This document shows positions 38,465 to 49,108 of a DNA stretch of 64,000 nt, in pieces; the stretch's first letter is position 1, and the number at the start of each line of letters is the position of its first letter. The DNA comes from Pseudomonas sp. RIT-PI-q (lineage in GTDB: Bacteria; Pseudomonadota; Gammaproteobacteria; Pseudomonadales; Pseudomonadaceae), in NCBI RefSeq assembly GCF_001297125.1, contig NZ_LHPC01000022.1:1-64000 (forward strand). Direction: 5' to 3'. Under the pieces are notes generated by a model. The model had not been told where the DNA came from, ran no database searches, and worked only from the letters and a program-made list of their open reading frames with translations. The position numbers were made by a program, and so were the translations under genes.

Positions 38465-38483
38465 GCCGCGACGCGGTTCTGGA

Positions 38484-40715
38484 TCAACCCTCCGGCCGCA
38501 AGATCAGCACCGCCAACGGCGGCAAATTCAGCACCAGCGAAAGCGCCTGGCCATGGCTCGGCTCTTCCTCGGTAAACGCCCCGCCGCTGTTGCCATAATT
38601 GGAACCGGCATACATCGCCGCATCGCTGTTGATCAACTCAGACCAACGCCCGGCGAATGGCACACCCACGCGATAAGCCTCACGCGGCACCGGCGTAAAG
38701 TTGGCCACCACCAACACCGGCCGGCCTTCCTTGCTCCAGCGCATCCACGCGTAAACGCTGTTGGTCGCATCGTCGCCGATCAGCCACTGGAACCCTTGAG
38801 GCGCGTCATCCTGGTCATGCAACGCCGGCTCTTCGCGGTACAGGCGATTGAGGTCGCCCCCCAGTTTCTGCACACCTTTGTGTTCCGAATACTGCAGCAA
38901 GTACCAGTCCAGCTGCTGATCGTGGTTCCACTCGCGCCACTGACCAAACTCGCAACCCATGAACAGCAGCTTCTTGCCCGGATGCGCCCACATGAAACTC
39001 AGGTAGGCCCGCAGGTTGGCAAATTTCTGCCAGCGATCGCCGGGCATTTTGTCGATCAGCGAATGCTTGCCATGCACCACTTCATCGTGGGAGATCGGCA
39101 GGATGAAACGCTCGGACCAGGCATACACCAGGCCGAAACTCAGTTCGTTGTGATGATGGGCGCGGTACACCGGATCCTGCTGGATGTAGTGCAGCGAATC
39201 GTGCATCCAGCCCATGTTCCACTTGTAGTCGAAACCCAGCCCGCCCTGTTGCGTGCCCTGGCTGACACCGGGCCACGCCGTGGATTCTTCGGCAATCACC
39301 AGCGCGCCGGGCGCTTCGAGGTCGACCACATCATTGAGGTGGCGCAGGAAGTCGATCGCTTCGAGGTTCTCCCGACCGCCGTGACGGTTAGGCACCCACT
39401 CGCCCGCCTTGCGCGAATAGTCGCGATAGAGCATCGACGCCACCGCATCGACCCGCAGGCCGTCGACGTGGAAATGCTTGAGCCAGTGCAGCGCCGAAGC
39501 CAGCATGTAGCCATGCACTTCGGTGCGGCCCAGGTTGTAGATCAGCGTGTCCCAGTCCTGGTGGAAACCTTCCTGCGGGTTGCCGTATTCGTACAGCGCG
39601 GTGCCGTCGAACTGCGCGAGGCCATGGGTGTCGGTGGGAAAATGCGCCGGCACCCAGTCAAGGATCACGCCGATGTCGGCCACGTGGCAGGCATTGACGA
39701 AAGCGGCGAAATCATCGGGCGAACCGTAACGGGCGCTCGGGGCGAATTGCGAGAGCAGCTGATAACCCCAGGAGCCACCGAACGGGTGTTCCATGATCGG
39801 CATCAATTCGATGTGGGTGAAACCCAGGTCTTTCACATACGGAATCAGCCGTTCACCCAGTTCGTGCCAGGTGTACTGGCGAGCCACTTCGCCCAGATCA
39901 TCCAGCTCGCACTGCCAGGAGCCGGCGTGCAATTCGTAGATCGACAGCGGCGCACTCGGCCGATGCCGATCGCCACGCGACTGCATCCACTCCTGGTCCT
40001 GCCAGTCGATCTTCAGCGGCGAAGCCACTTTGGACGCGGTATCAGGCGGCAGCGAGGTCGCCAGGGCCATCGGATCAGCCTTGAGCGGCAGAATGCCGTT
40101 GGCACCCAGAATCTCGTACTTGTAAGCCTCACCCGCCTGCATCCGCGGGATGAACAACTCCCAGACACCCGTCGGATGGCGCAGGCGCATCGGGTGTCGG
40201 CGACCGTCCCAGTTGTTGAAGTCACCGACCACCGAAACCCTTTTGGCATTTGGTGCCCACACCGCGAATCGCACGCCGTCGACGCCATCGACCGTCTTCA
40301 GCTGCGCGCCGAGGCAAGCGCTGAGGTCGCGGTGATTGCCTTCGGCGAACAGGTACAAGTCCATCTCGCCAAGCAACGGGCCAAAACTGTAAGGGTCTTC
40401 AGACAGCTGCTCGCCGCCGGCCCAACGGGTGCGCAGCAAATACGCCTGGCCCCTGTCGAAGTGGCCGACGAACAGCCCCGGCGTTTGGGTGGCCTCAAGG
40501 TTGCCGAGTTCTTCCCCGGAGTCCTTGGCCACCACCTGCACGCTGAGCGCATCCGGCAGATAAGCCCGAATGAATTGCCCGCCGGCACCATCGCCGTGGG
40601 GGCCAAGAATTGCAAAAGGGTCGTGATGTTCGGCACGTACCAGCGCATCGATGTCCCGCGCCTTGGGCAGCAGCGCCTCTTTATGATGACCCTGTTCCTT
40701 GTTCGAGAAACTCAT
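38484..40715 (-). CDS. glgB: 1,4-alpha-glucan branching enzyme GlgB
   Basis: A 743-residue GH13 family 9 enzyme that cuts alpha-1,4 glucan and rejoins the piece through alpha-1,6 bonds. Two N-terminal beta domains are present ([26 protein letters not shown], then a CBM48 reading [23 protein letters not shown]). Catalytic motifs are [28 protein letters not shown] (nucleophile), [12 protein letters not shown] (acid) and [12 protein letters not shown]. The C-terminus has an all-beta domain ending LILRPEG. It is the last gene of the minus-strand glgE-treS-glgB operon, starting two bases after the treS stop. Confidence 0.95.
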   Translation of the reverse strand: MSFSNKEQGHHKEALLPKARDIDALVRAEHHDPFAILGPHGDGAGGQFIRAYLPDALSVQVVAKDSGEELGNLEATQTPGLFVGHFDRGQAYLLRTRWAGGEQLSEDPYSFGPLLGEMDLYLFAEGNHRDLSACLGAQLKTVDGVDGVRFAVWAPNAKRVSVVGDFNNWDGRRHPMRLRHPTGVWELFIPRMQAGEAYKYEILGANGILPLKADPMALATSLPPDTASKVASPLKIDWQDQEWMQSRGDRHRPSAPLSIYELHAGSWQCELDDLGEVARQYTWHELGERLIPYVKDLGFTHIELMPIMEHPFGGSWGYQLLSQFAPSARYGSPDDFAAFVNACHVADIGVILDWVPAHFPTDTHGLAQFDGTALYEYGNPQEGFHQDWDTLIYNLGRTEVHGYMLASALHWLKHFHVDGLRVDAVASMLYRDYSRKAGEWVPNRHGGRENLEAIDFLRHLNDVVDLEAPGALVIAEESTAWPGVSQGTQQGGLGFDYKWNMGWMHDSLHYIQQDPVYRAHHHNELSFGLVYAWSERFILPISHDEVVHGKHSLIDKMPGDRWQKFANLRAYLSFMWAHPGKKLLFMGCEFGQWREWNHDQQLDWYLLQYSEHKGVQKLGGDLNRLYREEPALHDQDDAPQGFQWLIGDDATNSVYAWMRWSKEGRPVLVVANFTPVPREAYRVGVPFAGRWSELINSDAAMYAGSNYGNSGGAFTEEEPSHGQALSLVLNLPPLAVLILRPEG

Positions 40716-40717
40716 AA

Positions 40718-43700
40718 CTACTCTCCACCAAGATCGGAAAAGGGTTTAAGCCCACTCAATAGTCCATACAAGCCGTGCAATGGCACCGGCAGCCAAGTGG
40801 GGCGATTTTCAGCCTCATACGCCACCTCATAAGCCGCCTTCTCAAGACCGAATAGCGCCAACGCGGCGTCCTCGCCTTCTGGATCTTGCCACGCATGAGC
40901 AAGACTAGCTGCCGCCAGCCGATAAGCGTCGACAAATGCTTGTTTTGCTTCATTTAGATAGCGATCGGCCACCCGTTGCCGTGCCGCACGCGCATCGGCC
41001 GTGTTATCGACGTTTTGCACATTGATCGCCATTGCTGCCGCGTAGTCGAACGAACGCAACACACCACTGACATCTTTATACGGACTGTGCTTGCCTCGGC
41101 GTTCGTGCAGCGGCCGCGCGGGCTCACCTTCAAAGTCGATCAGGTAGGCATCGCCCTTGATGACCAACACCTGACCCAGGTGCAAGTCACCGTGGACGCG
41201 AATCCGCAGGCCACCGGCGGCTTTTTTACCCAACTCCTGAACATGGCTGATGATGGCTTTTTTGTTGTCCAGTAAACGGCTGACCAACGCTTTATCCGCC
41301 GGGTTCAATTCGCTTTGGTGCTGCTTGAGCAATTTCAGCGCGTGTTCCAGTTGCGCCGCGACATTCTTGGCCGAAGCCAGGGCATCTTTCTGCGTGGTGA
41401 CTTGCGGCGCGAAATCCGGATTGTCAGTGGGCGCCGCGAGGACCTGATGCATTTCGCCCAGGCGTTGGCCGAGCATGCCGGCAAAGTCCCTCAGCTCGCC
41501 GAGGGCGTTGTAGTGCTGTTCCTGCTCGGACATAGCGTCGGCCAGTTCATCACGCAGCGCCCGTTCGAGGTTGTTCTGCGTCCACTCCCAAGCGTCACCC
41601 TGGTTGCTCAAGTAACCCTGAGCGATCATCAACAGCGTGTCCTCACCTGTCTCGTCTCGACGAACGACCGAGCCCAGCAGTGGCGAGATATTGCGGTAAC
41701 CGGCGTGGGTCAGGTACGCACTCATCTCCAGTTCCGGGTGCACGCCCGAGGCGATTTTACGGATCAGTTTCAGCACCAGGCTATTGCCAATCACCACCGA
41801 GCTGTTCGACTGTTCGGCGGACAAGTAACGCACCTCCGATTCGCCGGTCAGGCCCAGCTTCGCCAGCTCATCGGTAGGTTCGAAACGGATCTCGCCTGCG
41901 CTGGATGGCAAAACGGTGTTGGCCTGCATGCCCTGCAAGACCGCGTGAATGTAGGTTTCAAGGCTAAAGGCATCGGTGATCAAACCGACTTGCCGCACGC
42001 GGCGGACCCGTGACAGCGCCAATTGCTGTGGCAAGGCCGCACCGACCTGGTCCTCGGAAATAAAACCAAACGGCAGTTGGTAGCGGCTTGTCTGGCCGCC
42101 ACTGGTGACGTCGATTTCACTCAACAGCACCGGGTGCTGCGGATCGCCAAAGCGTACGCCGTAGGCGATGTTGACCTTCTCGATGGCCGCGTCCTTGCCG
42201 GCAAACCAGCGACGGTTCTGCAACCAGCTCGGCAAGATGCCCTGCTCCAGCGTGTCGCGAGATGGCGCTTCGAGCAGCTCTTCCATGCGTTTTTTCAACA
42301 CCAGCGTGGTGAAGTCCGGCAGGCTTTGCGCCGGCTCCACGTGCCAGCTCGGCATCTGGTTTTCTGCAGCCAGCGCGAACCAATAGAACCCGTAAGGCGC
42401 CAGGGTCAGCAGGAAATTCAGCTGGCCGATGGGTGGGAAAGCATTACCGCCGAGCATCTCCACCGGCACCATGCCGACGTAGGCCGACAGGTCCAGTTCC
42501 GCTGCTTGGGCGCTGCGGGACACGTTGGCCACACACAAGATGATCTCGTGCTTGCCGTCCGCCCCGGTGAATTCACGGGTGTAGGCCAGAATCCGTCGGT
42601 TGCTCGGCGAGAGCATTTTCAGCGTGCCGCGCCCGAAGGCCTTGGATTGCTTGCGCACGGCAAGCATGCGCCGGGTCCAGTTCAACAGCGAGTGCGGGTC
42701 ACCGGCCTGGGTTTCGACGTTGACCGACAAGTAACCGTATTGCGGGTCCATGATCGGCGGCAGCACCAGACTGGCCGGGTCGGCGCGGGAGAAGCCGCCG
42801 TTACGGTCGATCGACCATTGCATCGGCGTACGCACGCCGTCGCGGTCGCCGAGGTAGATGTTGTCACCCATGCCGATTTCATCGCCGTAATACAGGGTCG
42901 GCGTGCCGGGCATCGACAACAGCAGGCTGTTGAGCAATTCCACGCGGCGACGGTCGCGCTCCATCAACGGCGCGAGACGGCGGCGAATCCCCAGGTTGAT
43001 TCGCGCCCGACGGTCGGCGGCGTAGTAGTTCCACAGGTAATCGCGCTCCTTGTCGGTGACCATTTCCAGGGTCAGCTCATCGTGGTTACGCAGGAAAATC
43101 GCCCACTGGCAATTGGCCGGGATTTCCGGTGTCTGGCGCAGGATGTCGGTGATCGGGAAGCGGTCTTCCTGAGCCAGCGCCATGTACATGCGCGGCATCA
43201 ACGGGAAGTGAAAGGCCATGTGGCATTCGTCGCCGTTCAGGCCTTTTTTATCGGTGTCACCGAAGTACAGCTGAGTGTCTTCCGGCCACTGATTGGCCTC
43301 GGCCAGCAGCATGCGGTCCGGGTAGTTGGCGTCGATTTCGGCACGGATCTGCTTGAGGACGCCGTGGGTCTCGGGCAGGTTTTCGTTGTTGGTGCCGTCG
43401 CGCTCGATCAGGTACGGAATCGCGTCCAGTCGCAGGCCGTCGATGCCCATGTCCAGCCAGTAGCGCATCACCGACAACACGGCTTTCATGACCTGCGGGT
43501 TATCGAAGTTCAGGTCGGGCTGGTGGGAATAGAAACGGTGCCAGAAGTACTGGCCGGCGACCGGGTCCCAGGTCCAGTTGGACTTTTCGGTGTCGAGAAA
43601 AATGATACGCGTGCCGTCGTACTTTTGATCGTCATCGGACCACACGTAGAAGTCTCGCGCCGCCGAGCCTTTCTTGGCCTTGCGTGCGCGCTGGAACCAG

Positions 43701-44059
43701 GCGTGCTGGTCCGAGGTGTGGTTGATGACCAGCTCGGTAATCACCCGCAGGCCGCGTTTGTGGGCCTCGGAGATGAAACGCTTGGCGTCGGCCATGGTGC
43801 CGTAGTCGGCATGCACGCCACGGTACTCGGCGATGTCGTAGCCATCGTCGCGGCGTGGCGAGGGATAGAACGGCAACAGCCAGATGGTATTGACGCCCAG
43901 ATCGGCAATGTAATCGAGTTTGGCGATCAGACCGGGAAAGTCGCCGATCCCGTCGTTGTTGGAGTCGAAAAAAGACTTAACGTGAACCTGGTAGATCACC
44001 GCATCCTTGTACCAGAGCGGGTCCTTGATGAAGGTGGCTGCCTTGGGTTTCTTCGCCAT
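40718..44059 (-). CDS. treS: Trehalose synthase fused to maltokinase (TreS-Pep2)
   Basis: A 1113-residue bifunctional enzyme. Residues ~10-590 are the GH13 family 16 trehalose synthase that interconverts trehalose and maltose ([69 protein letters not shown]). Residues ~600-1113 are a maltokinase of the Pep2/Mak1 type: an N-cap [15 protein letters not shown], then kinase-fold motifs [17 protein letters not shown] and [12 protein letters not shown]. The fusion makes maltose-1-phosphate from trehalose, the donor for GlgE. In mycobacteria these are separate proteins. It lies between glgE and glgB on the same strand. Confidence 0.95.
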   Translation of the reverse strand: MAKKPKAATFIKDPLWYKDAVIYQVHVKSFFDSNNDGIGDFPGLIAKLDYIADLGVNTIWLLPFYPSPRRDDGYDIAEYRGVHADYGTMADAKRFISEAHKRGLRVITELVINHTSDQHAWFQRARKAKKGSAARDFYVWSDDDQKYDGTRIIFLDTEKSNWTWDPVAGQYFWHRFYSHQPDLNFDNPQVMKAVLSVMRYWLDMGIDGLRLDAIPYLIERDGTNNENLPETHGVLKQIRAEIDANYPDRMLLAEANQWPEDTQLYFGDTDKKGLNGDECHMAFHFPLMPRMYMALAQEDRFPITDILRQTPEIPANCQWAIFLRNHDELTLEMVTDKERDYLWNYYAADRRARINLGIRRRLAPLMERDRRRVELLNSLLLSMPGTPTLYYGDEIGMGDNIYLGDRDGVRTPMQWSIDRNGGFSRADPASLVLPPIMDPQYGYLSVNVETQAGDPHSLLNWTRRMLAVRKQSKAFGRGTLKMLSPSNRRILAYTREFTGADGKHEIILCVANVSRSAQAAELDLSAYVGMVPVEMLGGNAFPPIGQLNFLLTLAPYGFYWFALAAENQMPSWHVEPAQSLPDFTTLVLKKRMEELLEAPSRDTLEQGILPSWLQNRRWFAGKDAAIEKVNIAYGVRFGDPQHPVLLSEIDVTSGGQTSRYQLPFGFISEDQVGAALPQQLALSRVRRVRQVGLITDAFSLETYIHAVLQGMQANTVLPSSAGEIRFEPTDELAKLGLTGESEVRYLSAEQSNSSVVIGNSLVLKLIRKIASGVHPELEMSAYLTHAGYRNISPLLGSVVRRDETGEDTLLMIAQGYLSNQGDAWEWTQNNLERALRDELADAMSEQEQHYNALGELRDFAGMLGQRLGEMHQVLAAPTDNPDFAPQVTTQKDALASAKNVAAQLEHALKLLKQHQSELNPADKALVSRLLDNKKAIISHVQELGKKAAGGLRIRVHGDLHLGQVLVIKGDAYLIDFEGEPARPLHERRGKHSPYKDVSGVLRSFDYAAAMAINVQNVDNTADARAARQRVADRYLNEAKQAFVDAYRLAAASLAHAWQDPEGEDAALALFGLEKAAYEVAYEAENRPTWLPVPLHGLYGLLSGLKPFSDLGGE

Positions 44060-44100
44060 TTGAAACTCCTGTTGAATTCAATAACGGCACTGGCGCCCTC

Positions 44101-44191
44101 TGTAGGAGCTGCCGAAGGCTGCGATCCGTTGATCTTTTGGTGCCTTGAAATGGCAAAAATCAAAAGATCGCAGCCTTCGGCAGCTCCTACA
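44101..44191. repeat. Inverted repeat between glgE and treS
   Basis: tgtaggagctgccgaaggct.. (44101-44126) and its exact inverse (44166-44191) form 26-bp arms, with a nested gatctttt/aaaagatc pair inside. It lies in the 186-base gap within the operon, so it could adjust read-through or mRNA stability. Confidence 0.85.
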
Positions 44192-44245
44192 GGGGTTAGC
44201 CATTTGCCCGTAAAAAATGTGTCGTCACAGGGATGCGCGGTGTAT

Positions 44246-46243
44246 TCAAGAGGCGGTGATCCGCCAAATGCCGAACGGCTGATGCGCCGGGTCGATGCGC
44301 ATGAACTGGTACTTGCCGTACCAGGTCCAGCGATGGCCGCTCATCAAGTCTTCGCCCTGGGTGCTGGCGTCGTCGGGCAAACCCATCTCCCACAGCGGCA
44401 ACTCGAAATTCGCTTCCTGAACGTTATGCGGATCGAGGCTGACGGCCACCAGAATGAAATTGCTGCCATCCGCGCTGCGTTTGCCGAAGTACAGAATGTT
44501 GTCGTTCCAGGCGTTGTAGACCGTCAAGCCCAAATGGGTGTGCAACGCCGGGTTCTGGCGGCGGATGCGGTTGAGCTGGGCGATTTCGGCAATGATGTTG
44601 CCGGGTGCGTTGAAGTCCCTTGGGCGGATTTCGTATTTTTCGGAGTTGAGGTATTCCTCTTTCCCCGGCACCGGTGCCGCTTCGCAGAGCTCAAAGCCCG
44701 AATACATGCCCCACAGACCGGAGCCCATGGTCGCCAGCGCCGCGCGGATCAGAAAACCGGCGCGCCCGGACTCATGGAGAAATGCCGGGTTGATGTCCGG
44801 CGTGTTGACGAAAAAGTTCGGCCGGAAGCATTCACGCCACGGCGACTCATTGAGTTCAGTGAAGTAGGTCGCCAGCTCTGACTTGTTGTTGCGCCAGGTG
44901 AAGTAGGTATAGCTCTGGGAATAACCGACCTTGCCCAGCCGCGCCATCATCGCCGGGGTAGTGAACGCTTCGGCGAGGAAGATCACTTCCGGGTACAACG
45001 CCCGCACATCGGCGATCAGCCATTGCCAGAACGGCAGCGGTTTGGTGTGAGGGTTGTCGACGCGAAAGATCTTCACGCCCTCCTCGACCCAGCCCACCAC
45101 AATGTCGCGCAATTCGACCCACAGACTGGGAATCGCCTCCGAGGCGTAGAAGTCGACGTTAACGATGTCCTGGTATTTCTTCGGCGGGTTCTCGGCGTAT
45201 TTGATCGTACCGTCCGGCCGCCAGTTGAACCAGCCGGGATGCTGTTCGAGCCACGGGTGATCCTGGGAACACTGGATGGCGAAGTCGAGGGCGATTTCCA
45301 GTCCATGATCAGCGGCCGCCGCGACCAGCCGACGGAAGTCTTCACGGGTGCCCAGTTCCGAGTGAATCGCCTCATGCCCACCCTCGGGGCTGCCGATGGC
45401 ATACGGGCTGCCCGGATCGTCGGGGCCGGCGGTCAGGGAGGTGGTCGGGCCTTTGCGGTAGCTGCGGCCGATCGGGTGGATCGGCGGGAAGTACAGCACA
45501 TCGAAGCCCATGTCCTGGATCATCGGCAACCGCGAGTGCACATCGTTGAACGTGCCGTGGCGGGCCGGATCGTCGGTGATCGAACGCGGGAACAATTCAT
45601 ACCAACTGGCGAACTGCGCCAGTTCCCGTTCGACGTCCAGCGGGTATTCCGGGCTCAGGCTCAGGTAGGCGCGATGATCGGCCTCAGCCATCAAATCGGC
45701 GCTGCGCTGGTGCATGAACAGCGCGACTTGCTCGGTTTCGAGCAGGCCCGACAATTCATGATGCAGCTGCGCCAGTTGCTCGCTCAGCGGTCCATCGGCG
45801 CGTTCGGCGGCCTGCTGGACCATCGTGCGCCCTTCCTGAAGCTCCAGGCTGATCGGCACTCGGGCGGCGTGTTTTTTCTCCAGCTCATAACAGAAGCTGG
45901 CGAACTGATCGATCCAGGCTTCGATGCAAAACACATAGCGGCCCTGGCGCGCGACACGAAACTGGCCCTGCCAGCCGTTATTGCCCAGCTCGCTCATGGC
46001 TTCGCTCTGCCAGGTCTCGTCGCCATCGGCGCGCCAGCGGATGCGCACCGCCAGTTTGTCGTGACCATCGGCAAACACTTTGCTGCTCACCACCACGTCC
46101 TGGCCCACCACGGCTTTAACGGCAAACTGCCCGCCATCGAGGATCGGCATAGTGTTTTCGATTGCGATGCGCGGCAGCAGTAACGCCTGCGACAGCGGCA
46201 TATGAGGGTTGTAGTTCAGCTCTGTCGGTTTTTCGGCAGTCAT
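44246..46243 (-). CDS. glgE: Alpha-1,4-glucan:maltose-1-phosphate maltosyltransferase GlgE
   Basis: A 665-residue GH13 family 3 enzyme that transfers maltosyl from maltose-1-phosphate to glucan ends. The nucleophile is Asp396 in FRVDNPHTKPLPFW and the acid is Glu425 in IFLAEAFTT, close to the Streptomyces numbering (394, 423). Other family strings are DVLYFPPIHPIGRSYRKG, LDFAIQCSQDHPWL and FVNTPDINPAFLHESGRAGF. It has the N-terminal domain of usual length. First gene of glgE-treS-glgB on the minus strand. The divergent partner is a tiny Pro-rich gene at 46440. No GlgM-like ADP-glucose enzyme is seen in the window. Confidence 0.95.
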   Translation of the reverse strand: MTAEKPTELNYNPHMPLSQALLLPRIAIENTMPILDGGQFAVKAVVGQDVVVSSKVFADGHDKLAVRIRWRADGDETWQSEAMSELGNNGWQGQFRVARQGRYVFCIEAWIDQFASFCYELEKKHAARVPISLELQEGRTMVQQAAERADGPLSEQLAQLHHELSGLLETEQVALFMHQRSADLMAEADHRAYLSLSPEYPLDVERELAQFASWYELFPRSITDDPARHGTFNDVHSRLPMIQDMGFDVLYFPPIHPIGRSYRKGPTTSLTAGPDDPGSPYAIGSPEGGHEAIHSELGTREDFRRLVAAAADHGLEIALDFAIQCSQDHPWLEQHPGWFNWRPDGTIKYAENPPKKYQDIVNVDFYASEAIPSLWVELRDIVVGWVEEGVKIFRVDNPHTKPLPFWQWLIADVRALYPEVIFLAEAFTTPAMMARLGKVGYSQSYTYFTWRNNKSELATYFTELNESPWRECFRPNFFVNTPDINPAFLHESGRAGFLIRAALATMGSGLWGMYSGFELCEAAPVPGKEEYLNSEKYEIRPRDFNAPGNIIAEIAQLNRIRRQNPALHTHLGLTVYNAWNDNILYFGKRSADGSNFILVAVSLDPHNVQEANFELPLWEMGLPDDASTQGEDLMSGHRWTWYGKYQFMRIDPAHQPFGIWRITAS

Positions 46244-46439
46244 CGAGCATCTCTCCTTTACGCCCCATGGACGCTCTTGTGTCTGATGTTCCCTGAATTA
46301 ACTCACTTAGGTTCCGAGCGACTGACGGCGGTAAAAGTTCACGGGGATTTGCCTGAGCCTTCGGGGGAATCAATTCCATTGCGCGGTGGTCAATCAACTT
46401 AAGCACGACTTACGCCAAGTGCCACTGGAGGCTTCAACG

Positions 46440-46607
46440 ATGAGTATTCCGATTCCTGCCCAAACGCCTGATCCGAACATCGACAGTCCAACCATCCCGC
46501 CGACCGAGCCTGAGCCGGTTCCTGAGCAAGAGCCGCCGGGAACGACCGCACCGCCGCGCGAGGAACCTCCAACCACGATGCCGCCGGTGATTGTTACACC
46601 TGAGTAA
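46440..46607 (+). CDS. Small proline/glutamate-rich protein
   Basis: A 55-residue acidic, Pro-rich peptide (TIPPTEPEPVPEQEPPG..) with no transmembrane or signal segment. It is supported by a good ribosome site (CTGGAGG) nine bases before ATG 46440 and by an open frame with GC-rich codon use. It is probably intrinsically disordered and its function is unknown. It is divergent from glgE, sharing the 196-base gap 46244-46439 that must hold both promoters. Confidence 0.65.
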   Translation: MSIPIPAQTPDPNIDSPTIPPTEPEPVPEQEPPGTTAPPREEPPTTMPPVIVTPE

Positions 46608-47176
46608 AGGGTCAGCGCTATATCCTTCCCGTTAACACGAAGATCGTTTCCTCGCTATGCGGGGGAAACGATCATGTTCGAAATGCCACATATTCCCAAT
46701 CCTCTGCGCCGGGCTGTCAATCGCTAAGGCGGCAACGTATGAACCCGCTAATACCACGCGCACGTCCCGATCGAATGTTACTTACGGCGCTTGCCCACCC
46801 TGCCGAGGCTACCGTCTGTCGCCTTCTTTCTTAAGAAATCATTAACCCGCTCAAAAACAACGCCCGTAGAAACAGAATTCTCCTACTCCGTCCTACGAGC
46901 GCGCGTGTTCAGTATTAATCAAATATTCCGAAGTTGTTGGATACCAAAACACCGTATTTTAAGGAGTTTTCAATCGGCCATTCGCACCACGTTTACTTTT
47001 AAACATTAAAGCAAACAAATAAGCCTCCAATTCTCTTGCATGAATTTTCCTATTTAGTTGAAAGATATGTCCTACGCACAAAAATCCAAACGCTTGCAGT
47101 TAGCCTTTTAAAAAACTAAACATATGGGTGTCACCGATACCGGTGGAACTTCCTCTAATAGCGAGTAATAGCAAAA
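46608..47176 (+). other. AT-rich intergenic stretch before the mcb-like cluster
   Basis: 569 bases with no supported gene. A 10-bp perfect inverted repeat gatcgtttcc/ggaaacgatc lies at 46642-46673 and may terminate the small gene, though no T run follows. From about 46830 the composition falls sharply in GC, marking the left edge of the AT-rich island. A weak promoter guess (ttgcag at 47094, taaaca at 47117, 17-base spacer) is not strong enough to call. Confidence 0.5.
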
Positions 47177-47392
47177 ATGAAAAACGAAGAGCTGGGCGAT
47201 ATTCTTTTCAACTTCGGCGATGAGTCTGATCTTGGCTCATCCCCAAATACAGCCGGAGGCTCCGGCGGTCAAGGCGGATGCGGTGGTAGCGGTGGATGTG
47301 GAGGTGGCGGTGGTTGTAGCGGTGGGAGCGGTGGAGGTGGCGGATCTGGAGGTAACGCACTAACCAACCAGACATCTCTCGACAACAACTAA
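47177..47392 (+). CDS. mcbA: Microcin-B17-like precursor peptide (McbA-type)
   Basis: A 71-residue peptide made of a ~26-residue acidic leader (EELGDILFNFGDESDLGSSP) and a Gly/Ser/Cys tract to about residue 59, then NALTNQTSLDNN. The design is that of E. coli McbA: a short leader, then a Gly run broken by Cys and Ser that are turned into thiazoles and oxazoles by the McbBCD synthetase. Cys35 and Cys41 stand alone between glycines. Cys47-Ser48 is the only adjacent pair and would give a thiazole-oxazole bis-ring as in the E. coli GCSG site. Ser29, 38, 51 and 57 are further candidates. Genes for all three synthetase parts follow directly. Classification rests on composition plus synteny. Confidence 0.85.
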   Translation: MKNEELGDILFNFGDESDLGSSPNTAGGSGGQGGCGGSGGCGGGGGCSGGSGGGGGSGGNALTNQTSLDNN

Positions 47393-47450
47393 AATTCATC
47401 CACCTTAGGCTTTTTTGGTTTAAGCCAGAAAAGCCTTGGAAAGCAAACCA

Positions 47451-48311
47451 ATGAAACTACATATGCAGAACTATGAAATCCTGAATTTCCCCACCGACAA
47501 CTTGATTATTTCAGAAAAAGGAATAACCAAAATAAACTCACCTTCACTTCTGGCCGCCCTGAACAAATTACAAAGTCACAGGATCATTTCAAAAACAAAA
47601 CTGAAAGAAATTCTATCGGATCATGGGTTAAATCCAGAAAGCGCTTATGATTTTTTAGAAAAAGCACTTAGCATTAAGGAGGCTATATCGAGTTTGTATT
47701 TTGAAAAAACCATCGTGGCGCATGACTGGGGCGAAAGCAGCGATCTTGAGCGTTTATTAAAAAGCGAATTAACTACCCATTTAGAAATACACAAAATATC
47801 TGAGGCACTTAAAAAGGTCGTCTCGAAAAAAAGATGTTACATCGTCATTCTTTGCATGAACTATGATTACGATGCTATCAAGAAATTATATTTTGACTTG
47901 GTTGATATTGCGCCTGAAAGCGCGATAAGCATTTGTTACCGAGCGGGAAATTCCTACTGCATAAGCCAACCTTATATGCCAAAAATAGGAAATCCGTGTC
48001 ATTTTTGCAGTATAAACAGACTCATAAATTATGAGGATCACCAAAGCAGCAAGAACACCTGGTCGAAACTTCTTCAGTTTTGCAAAAGCAGACATATCGC
48101 AGTGCCTGCAAAGCCTTTAAATATTCTACAGCAGGCGTTAGTTGTAGGCGCTCTAATTAAAAAAATAAAACTACTGACGAACACCGGCAATGAGCATCGC
48201 TACCAGGACAACATACTGCAGGAGACTCATATCGATTTCAAGGAGGCTTACTCAAGAGATATTTCGACTTCACATTGGTATATGTGCGACTGCCTGAGGC
48301 TACAAAAATGA
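47451..48311 (+). CDS. mcbB: McbB-like cyclodehydratase partner (E1-like, zinc-binding)
   Basis: A 286-residue protein matching McbB in length and in its key features. GNPCHFCSINRLI (about residue 184) corresponds to the McbB CxxC pair, and HWYMCDCLRLQK at the very end corresponds to its C-terminal CxC. Together these four Cys bind structural zinc. In the microcin B17 synthetase McbB recognises the leader peptide and helps the YcaO protein McbD form azolines. ATG 47451 is preferred (GGAAA upstream). A TTG at 47436 is less likely. AT-rich codon use differs from the surrounding chromosome. The stop overlaps the mcbC ATG (ATGA). Confidence 0.87.
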   Translation: MKLHMQNYEILNFPTDNLIISEKGITKINSPSLLAALNKLQSHRIISKTKLKEILSDHGLNPESAYDFLEKALSIKEAISSLYFEKTIVAHDWGESSDLERLLKSELTTHLEIHKISEALKKVVSKKRCYIVILCMNYDYDAIKKLYFDLVDIAPESAISICYRAGNSYCISQPYMPKIGNPCHFCSINRLINYEDHQSSKNTWSKLLQFCKSRHIAVPAKPLNILQQALVVGALIKKIKLLTNTGNEHRYQDNILQETHIDFKEAYSRDISTSHWYMCDCLRLQK

Positions 48312-49108
48312 ATTCTGCCCCTCACGATTACTATCTAAAATTCATGGACTCGATTGTACATACAGAGACATTAGATTTTCATACAAAGGGAAACTACACG
48401 ATTCTTGATGCATTTGAGCACTCCACTCGATTGCACAATATTAACGACCATGAACTTGCCCAGCTAACTGGAAACGAGTTACGTCTCTACCCAGACATGA
48501 ATTTAACCATTCCCATACATCCTGAAACGGACAACAACAGAATTATCACTCGTAATGATTCAGCTGAACGTTTCTCCAATGCAAGCATCAAGTTCTCTAA
48601 AATCGAAGAGCTAATACTGCCTATTCTTTCCTCAAAAAAAAACTCCCATAAAAGAGGTTATCCAAGCGGAGGAGCATTGTACCCTACTGAAGTATTCATT
48701 TGTTCGCTCACGGACAACGAAAGCTGGCCTTGCCCAGAAAAAATCTTACACATACTGCCTAACTCAAGGGAGTTCGAGATAGTACAGGGCACGCAAGTAA
48801 TTGATGATTTAAAGCAAGCAGTTTTATCGGCTCCTGGAAATATCGGCAATCCTAGCATAGCTATTGTCTACGCGATTTACATACCTAAAACACTTTTCAA
48901 GTACAGATACCGAGGATACAGACTCGCGCTAATGGAAGTTGGCTCTATTTATATGCTCATAGAGTTGCGAGCCAAACAGCTAGGATTGCGATGCAGATTA
49001 TGGTCTGCGTACACAGACACGATGCTTAACAAGGCAATTGGCCTAAACCCTACCCTTTTTTTTCCGATGTGCGTGCACTTCATTGGTGAGCAACATGATC
49101 TTATATAA
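48308..49108 (+). CDS. mcbC: McbC-like FMN-dependent azoline dehydrogenase
   Basis: A 266-residue SagB/McbC-type nitroreductase-fold enzyme that oxidises azolines to thiazoles and oxazoles using FMN. The diagnostic string KRGYPSGGALYPTEVFICSL (about residues 115-134) aligns with McbC. The later FKYRYRGYRLALMEVGSIYM contains the Lys/Tyr pair required for catalysis in the family, and RLWSAYTDTMLNKAIGL closes the FMN site. Its length is close to that of E. coli McbC (272). It overlaps mcbB by four bases and mcbD by fourteen, so the three are translated as a unit. AT-rich. Confidence 0.9.
   Translation: MNSAPHDYYLKFMDSIVHTETLDFHTKGNYTILDAFEHSTRLHNINDHELAQLTGNELRLYPDMNLTIPIHPETDNNRIITRNDSAERFSNASIKFSKIEELILPILSSKKNSHKRGYPSGGALYPTEVFICSLTDNESWPCPEKILHILPNSREFEIVQGTQVIDDLKQAVLSAPGNIGNPSIAIVYAIYIPKTLFKYRYRGYRLALMEVGSIYMLIELRAKQLGLRCRLWSAYTDTMLNKAIGLNPTLFFPMCVHFIGEQHDLI

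Noticed and set aside
42023..44881. 952-codon open frame on the plus strand, antisense to treS and glgE
   Set aside because: It mirrors the codon bias of GC-rich genes on the other strand, crosses the gap between two real genes, and has no family-like sequence. The same applies to the 805-codon frame at 38415-40832 over glgB.
46642..46673. Inverted repeat as an attachment or integration site of the island
   Set aside because: No matching repeat was found at the right edge and no integrase is present. It fits better as a weak terminator of the small Pro-rich gene.
47094..47122. Sigma-70 promoter for mcbA (ttgcag / taaaca)
   Set aside because: Spacing is 17, but the -10 matches only about half the consensus, and AT-rich DNA gives many such matches.
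47208..47399. Minus-strand frame of 63 codons over the precursor gene
   Set aside because: A His/Arg-rich shadow of the Gly/Ser/Cys coding tract, without a ribosome site.
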